From: CAZLGO01 sp964559295
Lineage (GTDB): Archaea; Methanobacteriota; Methanobacteria; Methanobacteriales; Methanobacteriaceae
Length of the DNA stretch: 15,957 nt
Direction of reading: 5' to 3'
Assembly (NCBI GenBank): GCA_964559295.1
Contig: CAZLGO010000040.1
Location: 1-15,957, forward strand
Positions 7,459-14,214 of this stretch are shown here, in pieces. The position numbers and the translations under genes were made by a program. The stretch's first letter is position 1; each line of letters starts with the position of its first letter. The notes below the pieces were generated by a model. It was not told the DNA's origin. It did not search any database and saw only the letters and a program-made list of their open reading frames with translations.

Positions 7459-8226
7459 CTAAACCCCAAAACGCCTTTCTCTTTGTTGATACGATCTTAA
7501 AGCCCTTAAAAAATCGACTTTTCTAAACTCTGGCCATAAACTATCGCAAAAATAAAGCTCTGAATATGAAGATTGCCATAAAAGAAATCCGCTCAGTCGT
7601 TCTTCACCACTTGTTCTTATAATGAGATTTGGATCATCTAAACCTGCGGTATAAAGATTTTCGTTAACGATGCTCTCAGTGATTTCGACTGGATCTAATT
7701 TTCCTTCTTTCACTTTTTTTGACATCTTTTTTATTGCATCCACTCTTTCAACCCGTCTATCATATCCTATTGCAATATTCACAAGTCTTTTGTTGTATTG
7801 GGAAGTAGATTCTTCTGCGATTTTTATGGCGTTCCTTACATCTTCTGGAAGCAGCTCTAATTTACCTACAGCCTTTATTTTTACCTTGTTTTTGTGAATT
7901 TTCTCGTTTTTCGCTATACCTTCAAAATTTTTCTGAAAAAGTTTCATTAAACCGTCTACTTCATCTTTTGGTCTCTTAAAATTTTCAATGGAAAAGGCAT
8001 AAACCGTGACTATTTCTATTCCAAGATCAACACACCAATCCAAAACTCGCTCAAGGGTGTTGATGCCTTGTTTGTGACCTTCTATAACCTTCGCGTTTCC
8101 TTTAGTTTTTGAGAATCTTCTGTTACCGTCCATTATTATGGCTATGTGTTTTGGCATGTTTTCAGGCAGAAGATTTCGTGATATGTACCATTCATAGACT
8201 TTATAGATTGGTTTTAAGATGGACAT
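7459..8226 (-). CDS. uppS: cis-prenyltransferase, undecaprenyl-diphosphate synthase type
   Basis: Cytoplasmic cis-prenyltransferase that adds isopentenyl units to an allylic diphosphate to make the long polyprenyl carrier used for wall and glycan precursors; archaeal forms often start from geranylgeranyl diphosphate. HIAIIMDGNRR carries the catalytic Asp33 and Asn35, then EGHKQG has His51. VTVYAFSIENFKRP follows, and the C-terminal IRTSGEERLSGFLLWQ and WPEF blocks bind isopentenyl diphosphate. The length of 255 residues is normal. One block is odd: the usual YGGRxEI reads YDRRVER here (155-161). The ATG at 8226 lies one base after the mtxX stop, with AGGAG inside the end of mtxX, indicating coupling. 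The 29-base gap to the TatD gene keeps it in the same operon. Confidence 0.93.
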   Translation of the reverse strand: MSILKPIYKVYEWYISRNLLPENMPKHIAIIMDGNRRFSKTKGNAKVIEGHKQGINTLERVLDWCVDLGIEIVTVYAFSIENFKRPKDEVDGLMKLFQKNFEGIAKNEKIHKNKVKIKAVGKLELLPEDVRNAIKIAEESTSQYNKRLVNIAIGYDRRVERVDAIKKMSKKVKEGKLDPVEITESIVNENLYTAGLDDPNLIIRTSGEERLSGFLLWQSSYSELYFCDSLWPEFRKVDFLRALRSYQQRERRFGV

Positions 8227-8227
8227 T

Positions 8228-8932
8228 TTAACTCCTACTTTTCGTTGCTAAGTAATTTGCAAATTCTAAAGCTCTTTCGTATCCTTCTGTACTCTGTGAT
8301 CTTGAGGTATCCACAAATATCTTATCAATTCCAAGTGTTACAGCACCATGACTTTTTCTGGAATCTAAAAAAACCAGGGTTCTAAAGATCAAGTTCCCAC
8401 AAATACCATCTGGTGCCAAGATGAAGTTTGCACCATCAGCTATCGCATCCTCTATCAGTATAAAGTAATGTTTCACCTGATATTTATCCCTTGTCATTGC
8501 AACTGTAAGTTCACCTTGGGCAATTGATTTATCTATCTTATGACTTCTTCCTATATCTTGGACTCTCCCACCAGAAAGCACAGCTATTTTCGGTTTTATA
8601 CCTAACTTCAATAAAAATTCAGCCCCATCTTTTATTATCCGAATCTTTTGGGCTAAGTCATCTCCTTCATCAATTCCAACAGGTGCTAAAAGGAACTCAT
8701 GATCACCATTTTCTAATAAAGAAGCTCTGGAAATCTTATTGCCGTATCTTTCCCTTAACTTAGCTATGATCCTTGAAGAACCAAGAGATCCCCGCACAGC
8801 AGCAGCTACTTCACCATTTAATAAAAGATCCATGAGTTTATCTTCAGATTCAACCAAAAGAACCTCGAAGTCCACTTTTTTCGAAGCTTCTACTATGTTC
8901 TTGTTTTTACCAACACCAGCTGCGATCTTCAT
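8228..8932 (-). CDS. mtxX: MtxX family protein (methanogenesis marker protein 4)
   Basis: A 234-residue soluble protein that I recognise as the MtxX/methanogenesis marker 4 family. Members are annotated as methyltransferases, and the sequence resembles the phosphate acetyl/butyryltransferase fold, but activity is unproven. Visible features are an N-terminal strand MKIAAGVGKNKNIVEA, AAVRGSLGSS, a central PKIAVLSGGRVQDIGR, and FILAPDGICGNLIFRTLVF near the C-terminus. There are no membrane segments. The ATG at 8932 lies close behind GATGATAGG, a modest ribosome binding site. It is the first gene of the operon continuing into uppS, a TatD hydrolase and a CapA-like protein. A minus-strand TTTTAAATAA at 8976-8985 is a plausible TATA box, shared in reverse with the divergent DUF4012 gene. 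Placing a methanogenesis marker ahead of envelope genes is worth noting. Confidence 0.85.
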   Translation of the reverse strand: MKIAAGVGKNKNIVEASKKVDFEVLLVESEDKLMDLLLNGEVAAAVRGSLGSSRIIAKLRERYGNKISRASLLENGDHEFLLAPVGIDEGDDLAQKIRIIKDGAEFLLKLGIKPKIAVLSGGRVQDIGRSHKIDKSIAQGELTVAMTRDKYQVKHYFILIEDAIADGANFILAPDGICGNLIFRTLVFLDSRKSHGAVTLGIDKIFVDTSRSQSTEGYERALEFANYLATKSRS

Positions 8933-8960
8933 CCTATCATCTTATCAAAATGATGATACT

Positions 8961-8985
8961 TATATTATAACAGGATTATTTAAAA
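8961..8985. promoter_or_regulatory. Divergent promoter region between mtxX and the DUF4012 gene
   Basis: The 87-base gap contains TATATTATAA (8961-8970) and TTATTTAAAA (8976-8985). The second reads TTTTAAATAA on the minus strand. On the plus strand it would start a transcript near 9006, just before GGGTG at 9009-9013 and the ATG at 9020. On the minus strand it would start one near 8955 for mtxX. The two directions may therefore compete for one TBP site. Confidence 0.4.
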
Positions 8986-9019
8986 TTTTCTGGGAAAGTA
9001 AAAACCATGGGTGTAATAC

Positions 9020-9715
9020 ATGTTGAGAAAAATGACAATGATAATTTTATTTCTTATTATCGTGGGTCTATTATCTGTGGCTTATGAACATCGAACTTCT
9101 AAGGGTGATGTAATGAAGGGCGAACATAAAATACTGCTTCTTACTGCAGATCCATCAGAACCAAGACCAGGTATTGGCGCTGTGGATATGGCATTTGTAT
9201 TTACTATAAAAAATGACAAGATCACACAGATAACACCTATCTATCCTGGGGGCATGGCCCATCCAACAGCAATTCCTCCAGATTATTTAAAAAATCGTGG
9301 TTTAGAAAAGCTTTATCTTCATGATACACTATGGTGGGAGGATGCAGAATTCGGAGCTAAATTAGCACAAGAAACTGTTGAGCATAACACAGGAATTAAA
9401 ACAGACATCGTTGTGATTGTAACACCTGAAGCTGTGGATGCTATTATAGAGGCAGTGGGACCTGTTTATGTCCCGGGTGTAGGGTACGTCCACGGAAGTT
9501 CCATAGATTTCTTAAGAGAAGAACAAAAAGGTGGTCTTTCAAGAGGAGATGCTGTTGAATCCCTAATAAGAAGCATCACTCAGACCTTGGATGATAGAAC
9601 AAAATATTTAGCATTCACAAAAGCATGTGTTATAGAATATGGGAGAGGAAATATTGTGGTTGTACCAGAAGATGTATTTTTGCAATTTGTTGTATCAAAT
9701 AGGTTGTATTTTTGA
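9020..9715 (+). CDS. DUF4012 family protein, exported, LytR/CpsA/Psr-like
   Basis: A 231-residue protein with an N-terminal hydrophobic segment (about residues 6-21 after a basic start), so anchored with its domain outside. The rest matches DUF4012. The pattern also resembles LytR-CpsA-Psr enzymes, which transfer glycopolymers from polyprenyl carriers to cell walls: GIGAVDMAFVFTI followed by ITPIYPGG, a TGIKTDIVVIVTPEAVDAI segment, then GPVYVPG, equivalent to the LCP 'GGV.V' turn, and a late basic helix. That relationship is inference from these patterns, not a proven homology. GGGTG lies seven bases before the ATG at 9020. It is divergent from the mtxX operon. The gene ends right before a decayed phosphodiesterase remnant, so its C-terminus (SNRLYF) could be slightly altered. 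Confidence 0.7.
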   Translation: MLRKMTMIILFLIIVGLLSVAYEHRTSKGDVMKGEHKILLLTADPSEPRPGIGAVDMAFVFTIKNDKITQITPIYPGGMAHPTAIPPDYLKNRGLEKLYLHDTLWWEDAEFGAKLAQETVEHNTGIKTDIVVIVTPEAVDAIIEAVGPVYVPGVGYVHGSSIDFLREEQKGGLSRGDAVESLIRSITQTLDDRTKYLAFTKACVIEYGRGNIVVVPEDVFLQFVVSNRLYF

Positions 9716-9720
9716 TCAAC

Positions 9721-9958
9721 TTCTAAGAACTTTTAAAAAAGTTCACAAAATATCAGGTGATCTAAGCCTTCGATCCATAATAACCCTTTCCCCAGGTCAC
9801 CACTCAGCAAGCTTCTGTGGTTTCTCCTTTAGAGTGATTACTCTGCTTTTTCCTATTTCCATCAATTTCTTAAAATTTCTCAATTTGCTCAGATTTGGCT
9901 TAATAATGCTCCAAGTTGCTGCGTCTATACCTAAAACAAAAAAAGTTCCCTTAGACAT
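9721..9958 (-). pseudogene. Broken alkaline-phosphatase-like phosphodiesterase, N-terminal remnant
   Basis: An ATG at 9958 on the minus strand opens 53 residues ending at 9797. They contain FFVLGIDAATWSIIKP, then NFKKLMEIG and ITLKEKP. This is the beginning typical of type I phosphodiesterase/nucleotide pyrophosphatase (alkaline phosphatase superfamily) proteins, where the GIDAATW aspartate is the first metal ligand. Intact relatives are several hundred residues long. Here the frame breaks after KEKP; another frame continues with LLSGDLGKGLLWIEGLDHL to about 9721, perhaps a fused tail after an internal deletion. The catalytic Thr/Ser and most metal ligands are absent, so no activity is expected. 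It converges on the DUF4012 gene. Family call is moderately sure; the pseudogene state is clear. Confidence 0.6.
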
Positions 9959-10030
9959 TCAATACCACGCCTCAAACGGAATTTGTGGAAAAAATACTTA
10001 AAATTTTCAGTTCTCGCCTTGTAAAGCAGC

Positions 10031-10055
10031 AATTACAAATCAGAGATTTGCAATT
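10031..10055. repeat. Hairpin-forming inverted repeat
   Basis: AATTACAAATC and GATTTGCAATT flank a 3-base AGA loop; 10 of 11 positions pair. No T-run follows on the plus strand, so it is not an obvious terminator. It could be an operator, a mobile-element scar or an RNA structure. Confidence 0.55.
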
Positions 10056-10106
10056 CCTGTGCGTATCCTTAAATAGATAGAAGTTGAGAATCTTCAGGGA
10101 GAAGTA

Positions 10107-10123
10107 TAATTATGTTATAATTA
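10107..10123. repeat. AT-only hairpin
   Basis: TAATTAT and ATAATTA flank GTT. The block also contains TATAATTA twice in direct orientation. Such AT palindromes are common by chance in DNA this AT-rich. Confidence 0.35.
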
Positions 10124-10209
10124 CGCAAGAGGTCTACTATTTGAATGTCCACATTATTTAATGGAGATATTCGTGAATCCTTTCTTATAAAAAACTCCTC
10201 ATTTTTATG

Positions 10210-12105
10210 CTAAAATTTATCAAGTATTTGCCTGTAGATCTCCTTCAATTCCCCATCAGATCTGTTGTAGAGCATTCTCAGTATCAATTCGGGAGTACTC
10301 TTTGCAAGATGATTTATTTTGGGGGTTCTATCCACTATCAAATTATAATCATCGTCTAAACCCACAGCATCGATTCCATCTACCCTAGCATTTGTATATT
10401 TTGTTATTTCCTCTGCCATGTGGGTTACAATAACAGCATATGAATTTGAATTCCTTATGAAATCTATAAAACTTGAAATGATCTTTGATGCAGCTTCAAG
10501 TTCTGTTATAGCCTCTAACTCATCCAAAAGGACTAATTTACTTGTTTTTTCTGTAACTATTGGTATGAACGTCCCTAAAAATGATTCAAATGCACCTGCA
10601 TCGAGGGTTCTTTTTTGGGAGAAAAAATATATCTCATCCATGATCTCAACCACAGCTTTTTTTGCACAAACAGGAAGTCCCATTTGCGCCATTATGGAGA
10701 TCTGCGCCAAAGTTTCAAGTAGAGTGGTTTTTCCTCCACTGTTTGCACCAGTTAATAAAGTAACGTTTTGAGGAGCTTCGAGTACATAATTTACCTTTTG
10801 GATGCTTTCTTCGGACTTTAATGCCAAATCAAGGTGAATTGCATCTTCAAAGTAAAAACCATCCCCAATGTCCGGAGGATTCAAATCATAGTAATATGCG
10901 AAACATCCAAGTGCAAATTCGTAATCAAACTCCAATATTTCACGTATTTCTTCTTCAACATCTGTTTTAAGTTTCGAGAGTCTTGATGCAGCTTTAACTT
11001 TTTTATCAAAGATCTCAACATGCTTTTTTGCAATTGCTGATTTTTTTACCCTCTCTAATTCATCATAATCTATTTTAATAGGATATTTTCGAATGAATGG
11101 ATCAAATGAGTGTCCTGTTTTCTCCCTGATTTCTTCTTTTGCTTCTTTTATGATTTCATCAAATATTATTCTGATTTTATCTGGCATACTTTCACTTAAT
11201 ATCTCTAATACTTCATCACCTTTTAAATTAAGTTCTTTTATTTTATCTTTAAGTTTTTCATCTGCATCTGCCTTTACAGCCTCTAAAGCATCATCAAATA
11301 TTTTTTCATCTATTGTGTCTGATTCCAACGAATTTAGGATGTCTATAACTTCTGGAAGTACGGATTTTCGCCCTAAAATATCTTTTATTTTTAAGATGTT
11401 GTATAAAAGGTCGTAATTTGCATAAAAATATGAAAGAACCACTTCAGGGACAATTTCAAATTCTTTGGAATCATTTCTTACCATGACAGCGTTAGGTGCC
11501 CCACCAAGATCTATCATGCCTTCAGAATAAACGTACACTATAAATTCAAAATCTTTAAGGCTTTCTAATTCTTCTGGAGTGATTATTTGGCAGTATTTGT
11601 TTAGATTCATTTCAATTAGCATTTTATAGTCTTCTTTTGATTCAACAAGTAGAGCTTTTGCTGGATCATATTCTGGTCTATTTTTGGTTATTGGTTTTAT
11701 TTTTTTAAGCAAATTACTTAGATCTTCTATTGGAAGCTCTGAAACAATTTTTTTTGCTTTCATCACAAAATTTATGTTCTTTTGGATTTTTTGCTTGTCT
11801 TTTGTTGGAGAGATAAGCAAAACTCTGTTTTTTGCATATTTTGTGTGGGAATATCCAAGGATCTTCTGGATTATATCATCGTAGATCTTAAGAGCCCTTT
11901 CTGTTTTTAAAAATTCCTGTGGATAATTCCCTAAAACGGAATTTATTATATTTATTGCCATACTTTGGCTTATTCCATCTATTTGGGCAATTCTATCCAC
12001 TTCAAAGTTATGGATTGCTTGAAACAATTCTTCTTCGCTTCCAAAACTCTCTGTAATTTTTTTGGCTAATTTATCACCTATACCTCTGATTTTTGTAAGA
12101 TCCAC
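10210..12105 (-). CDS. Helix-hairpin-helix MutS2-like ATPase
   Basis: A 631-residue MutS-family ATPase of the archaeal MutS2-like group. The N-terminus has two helix-hairpin-helix DNA-binding motifs (IRGIGDKLAKKI near 5-16, and AQIDGISQSMAINI near 39-52). A long alpha-helical, Glu/Lys-rich clamp follows, roughly residues 250-400. The C-terminal ATPase has Walker A GANSGGKTT at 453-461 and Walker B LVLLDEL with D528 and E529. VIVTHMAEEI is the His switch. The mismatch-recognition domain of MutS and the Smr nuclease of bacterial MutS2 are both absent, so it more likely binds branched or recombining DNA than mismatches. The GTG at 12105 is the only good start: the HhH motif begins at once and GGTGAT sits 3 bases upstream. 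It is monocistronic and divergent from the UbiA gene. Confidence 0.88.
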   Translation of the reverse strand: MDLTKIRGIGDKLAKKITESFGSEEELFQAIHNFEVDRIAQIDGISQSMAINIINSVLGNYPQEFLKTERALKIYDDIIQKILGYSHTKYAKNRVLLISPTKDKQKIQKNINFVMKAKKIVSELPIEDLSNLLKKIKPITKNRPEYDPAKALLVESKEDYKMLIEMNLNKYCQIITPEELESLKDFEFIVYVYSEGMIDLGGAPNAVMVRNDSKEFEIVPEVVLSYFYANYDLLYNILKIKDILGRKSVLPEVIDILNSLESDTIDEKIFDDALEAVKADADEKLKDKIKELNLKGDEVLEILSESMPDKIRIIFDEIIKEAKEEIREKTGHSFDPFIRKYPIKIDYDELERVKKSAIAKKHVEIFDKKVKAASRLSKLKTDVEEEIREILEFDYEFALGCFAYYYDLNPPDIGDGFYFEDAIHLDLALKSEESIQKVNYVLEAPQNVTLLTGANSGGKTTLLETLAQISIMAQMGLPVCAKKAVVEIMDEIYFFSQKRTLDAGAFESFLGTFIPIVTEKTSKLVLLDELEAITELEAASKIISSFIDFIRNSNSYAVIVTHMAEEITKYTNARVDGIDAVGLDDDYNLIVDRTPKINHLAKSTPELILRMLYNRSDGELKEIYRQILDKF

Positions 12106-12149
12106 CTTATCACCAATAATTGAACCATTATTTATTCACTTTAGAAAGT

Positions 12150-12212
12150 TTTTTTATATTCACTTCCTCACATTGTAATACGAATATAAATATGGCGTAA
12201 ATTTTAATATAA
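12150..12212. promoter_or_regulatory. Divergent promoter region between the MutS2-like and UbiA-like genes
   Basis: Several TATA-like boxes lie in this 178-base gap. For the MutS2-like gene, minus-strand AATATAAAAAA is near 12150-12160. For the UbiA-like gene, plus-strand candidates are AATATAAATA near 12183-12192 and TTTTAATATAA near 12202-12212. The ribosome binding site GGTGAT is at 12275-12280 for UbiA and 12109-12114 (minus) for the MutS2-like gene. Which boxes are used cannot be told from sequence. Confidence 0.4.
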
Positions 12213-12283
12213 TTTCCCAATATGCAAGTAGTTTTTAATGTTTCAAAATCAGATCATGTGTGCCCATATAAACTGGTGATTCC

Positions 12284-13123
12284 ATGAAGGCATTTTTAGA
12301 GATAATAAGGGCACTAAATGCAATAATGGCTGTTGTAGCTGTTTTTATAATGGCAATTATCTCCAAAAATTTCACAACCGACATTTTAATTGCTTGCATT
12401 GTTGTATTTGTAATAATGGGTGCTGGAAACACTCTTAACGATTATTTTGACCGCAAGATAGATGCCATAAACAAGCCAGATCGACCAATTCCTTCAGGCA
12501 GGATATCGCCAAGGACTGCTTTTTTTTATTCTATCTTTCTTTTTGCATTAGGAATTTTTCTGGCATTTGATATCAATAGAATCTGTGGGATTATAGCGCT
12601 TTTAAGCTCTGTTTTGCTTATTTTATATGCATATAAGATGAAGAGAATATGTCTTATTGGGAATATGACTATATCATTCCTTTCCGGTCTTTGTTTTGTG
12701 TTTGGAGGAGTTGTTGTTGGTAAACTTGATGTTTCATATTTTTTAGGATTTTATGCATTTTTGATGACTATGGCACGTGAAATTGTAAAAGATATGGAGG
12801 ATATAAAAGGAGACATAGTTGAAGGTGCAGCTACTTTGGCAATAATCTATGGAAAAAAGCTATCTTCAAAATTTGCAGCATTTTTTATGATATTCGCCAG
12901 TCTTACCAGCCCCGTACTTTATTTCATAGGAATTTTCAACATATATTATCTGATAGTGCTTATGGTAGCTATCTTGGTTTTCCTGTATAGTGCGGTATCC
13001 ATATTGAAGGATCAATCACTGCAAAACACCAGAAAAGTATCTAAGGGAATTAAAATAGGTATGATTGTTGTATTTTTAGCTTTTGTGGTGGGATCACCCA
13101 TAATGGCGGTTTTATTGTCATGA
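12284..13123 (+). CDS. UbiA-family prenyltransferase, probable digeranylgeranylglyceryl phosphate synthase
   Basis: Integral membrane prenyltransferase, probably (S)-2,3-di-O-geranylgeranylglyceryl phosphate synthase, which adds the second geranylgeranyl chain in archaeal ether-lipid synthesis. The first Mg-diphosphate motif is NDYFDRKID (N52 to D60) with DRPIPSG after it. The second is REIVKDMEDIKGD (about 165-177), where D170, D173 and D177 are candidates. About eight or nine hydrophobic helices are visible, starting at residues 13-26 and 33-48. Length 279 is right for the family. The ATG at 12284 follows GGTGAT. The assignment rests on family motifs and archaeal context; other UbiA members use quinone or chlorophyll substrates, which fit a methanogen poorly. 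A 95-residue protein follows 58 bases later. Confidence 0.88.
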   Translation: MKAFLEIIRALNAIMAVVAVFIMAIISKNFTTDILIACIVVFVIMGAGNTLNDYFDRKIDAINKPDRPIPSGRISPRTAFFYSIFLFALGIFLAFDINRICGIIALLSSVLLILYAYKMKRICLIGNMTISFLSGLCFVFGGVVVGKLDVSYFLGFYAFLMTMAREIVKDMEDIKGDIVEGAATLAIIYGKKLSSKFAAFFMIFASLTSPVLYFIGIFNIYYLIVLMVAILVFLYSAVSILKDQSLQNTRKVSKGIKIGMIVVFLAFVVGSPIMAVLLS

Positions 13124-13146
13124 TCAAATATGAATAATACTATATC

Positions 13147-13172
13147 TTATAAAAATCAATCTGTAATAAGGG
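13147..13172 (+). promoter_or_regulatory. TATA-like box and ribosome binding site of the 95-residue protein
   Basis: TTATAAAAA at 13147-13155 and AAGGGGGAT near 13168-13176 precede the ATG at 13182. The strong ribosome binding site supports that the small gene is real. The TATA box is somewhat close, so read-through from the UbiA-like gene may also contribute. Confidence 0.4.
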
Positions 13173-13181
13173 GGATAAAGC

Positions 13182-13469
13182 ATGATTGAAGTAAAAGGAA
13201 CTGACGCAATAGGAGAACCACAGATCATAGCTTTCGATGGTAGGGTTCTTGAGTTTTTCTCCCGGTTAGGTGGAAGACCGAGATCAAGAAGATTCCACAT
13301 AGATCATGTAAAAAAGGTAGAAATAAAAGAAAGAGGTGACAAGCCACCGCTTCTATACATTGAACTGAAGTTCATAGCTGCCTTTGGGACGTACGAATTT
13401 AAAAGTGGCGGTGAAAATCTGTATGATTTAGTTGATGCGCTTAATGAAGCTATGAGTCCTGAATCCTGA
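13182..13469 (+). CDS. Small conserved-looking protein, possible PH-like fold, function unknown
   Basis: A 95-residue cytoplasmic protein that I do not recognise by name. It reads as alternating strands (EPQIIAFDGRVLEFF, SRRFHIDHVKKVEIKE, PLLYIELKFIAAFGTYEF) and ends in one amphipathic helix (ENLYDLVDALNEAM). Strands followed by a single C-terminal helix are what short bacterial PH/GRAM-like domains look like, so a lipid- or protein-binding role is a guess. It has no cysteines, signal peptide or membrane segment. The GGGGGAT ribosome binding site, balanced residue use and position just after the UbiA-like gene support its being real. A pseudogene follows on the other strand. Confidence 0.65.
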   Translation: MIEVKGTDAIGEPQIIAFDGRVLEFFSRLGGRPRSRRFHIDHVKKVEIKERGDKPPLLYIELKFIAAFGTYEFKSGGENLYDLVDALNEAMSPES

Positions 13470-14214
13470 GAAGAACTTGGAATTGTTTAATGTTTAGATA
13501 TTTATGCACAGATAAATAAAAATTATCATACTTAGAAATCAGTACTTCCCTTCCAGGACTTCGTATTATACCCATTTTCTACTATAAAGCTCATTAATTC
13601 AAGTTTAGGATCATTTCCCCACTCAACACTAAATCTATCTACAGATCCCTGAATCCTGCTTCATTAACGTTGGTAAGATATGCCTGGACAATTTCCTTGA
13701 TAAATCGTTGATTTTAATTTCCTCCTTCACATAATGGGTGTTTAATTTGGATAAAACCTCGCTAAAATATTGGTAAGTAAATTCCTTATTTGAGGAGAGG
13801 CCCCAATTTTCCTGCATCCTTTTCACTTTATGAAAATCATAGTCTACAGTGCTATATCATCCTCTTTTAACAAGTATAGAAAGGTGCATTAATTATTTTT
13901 GCCGTAGATGTACGGAAATTATAAGAATAGTAAATAGCAATAAGAATTATTTATGAAGAATTAACCTGCGGACTTCCTTTTAATCTACGCTACTCAAAAT
14001 TATTATCCAAAAATTTCAAGAATAATCAAAGTTTTGAAGGACAATAGGGTTCATTGAGTTTTATAGAGATGTTTTATATAAGAAAATTGAATTAACTTTT
14101 CTTGCTTTAGAAAGGTGAGCTGTAATTTTCATGCAGTTTAACCTCTAAATTGTAGAATGTTATTATAAGTTATTGTAATCAGATGTTATAGTGAATCAGT
14201 AAAGTCGTGATAAT
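13470..14214. other. Long gap before thymidylate kinase, holding one pseudogene
   Basis: In 745 bases the only coding trace is the frameshifted minus-strand remnant at 13532-13889. The rest, 13890-14214, is very AT-rich. It has a small CCGTA/TACGG hairpin (13902-13915), an AAGAAAA/TTTTCTT hairpin (14080-14103), and the tmk ribosome binding site CGTGAT at 14206-14211. I see no tRNA or further gene. Confidence 0.55.
13532..13889 (-). pseudogene. Frameshifted, unrecognised gene remnant
   Basis: On the minus strand an ATG at 13889 begins MHLSILVKRG, then an in-frame TGA, then YSTVDYDFHKVKRMQENWG and a helical KEEIKINDLSRKLS stretch. The frame then breaks. A second frame supplies YLTNVNEAGFRDL, and a third supplies VDRFSVEWGNDPKLELM and FIVENGYNTKSWKG, ending with TAA at 13532. 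The three pieces join smoothly in sense, so this looks like a once-continuous protein of about 120 residues or the end of a larger one, broken by one stop and two frameshifts. I cannot name the family. It may have come with mobile DNA, but no element ends are visible around it. Confidence 0.5.

Larger units (their letters stand above)
9959..10209. other. Intergenic stretch with two hairpins, no gene
   Basis: No coding sequence is supported here. Two inverted repeats stand out: an 11-base-arm hairpin at 10031-10055 and an AT-only one at 10107-10123. The stretch also holds the region upstream of the broken phosphodiesterase and the downstream region of the MutS2-like gene, whose stop is at 10210. 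Confidence 0.5.

Noticed and set aside
12235..12432. Minus-strand frame over the start of the UbiA-like gene
   Set aside because: Shadow of the first membrane helices; hydrophobic content mirrors the real gene.
13637..13649. TATCTACAGATCC, resembling the inverse of the IS6-like end at 15911
   Set aside because: Two mismatches in 13, and it falls in the reading of the pseudogene (FRDL/VDRF junction), so it is better explained as former coding sequence.
13459..13658. Direct repeat CCTGAATCCTG at 13459-13469 and 13648-13658
   Set aside because: Eleven bases, once at the end of the small gene and once inside the pseudogene, with no element between them that they would flank; likely chance.
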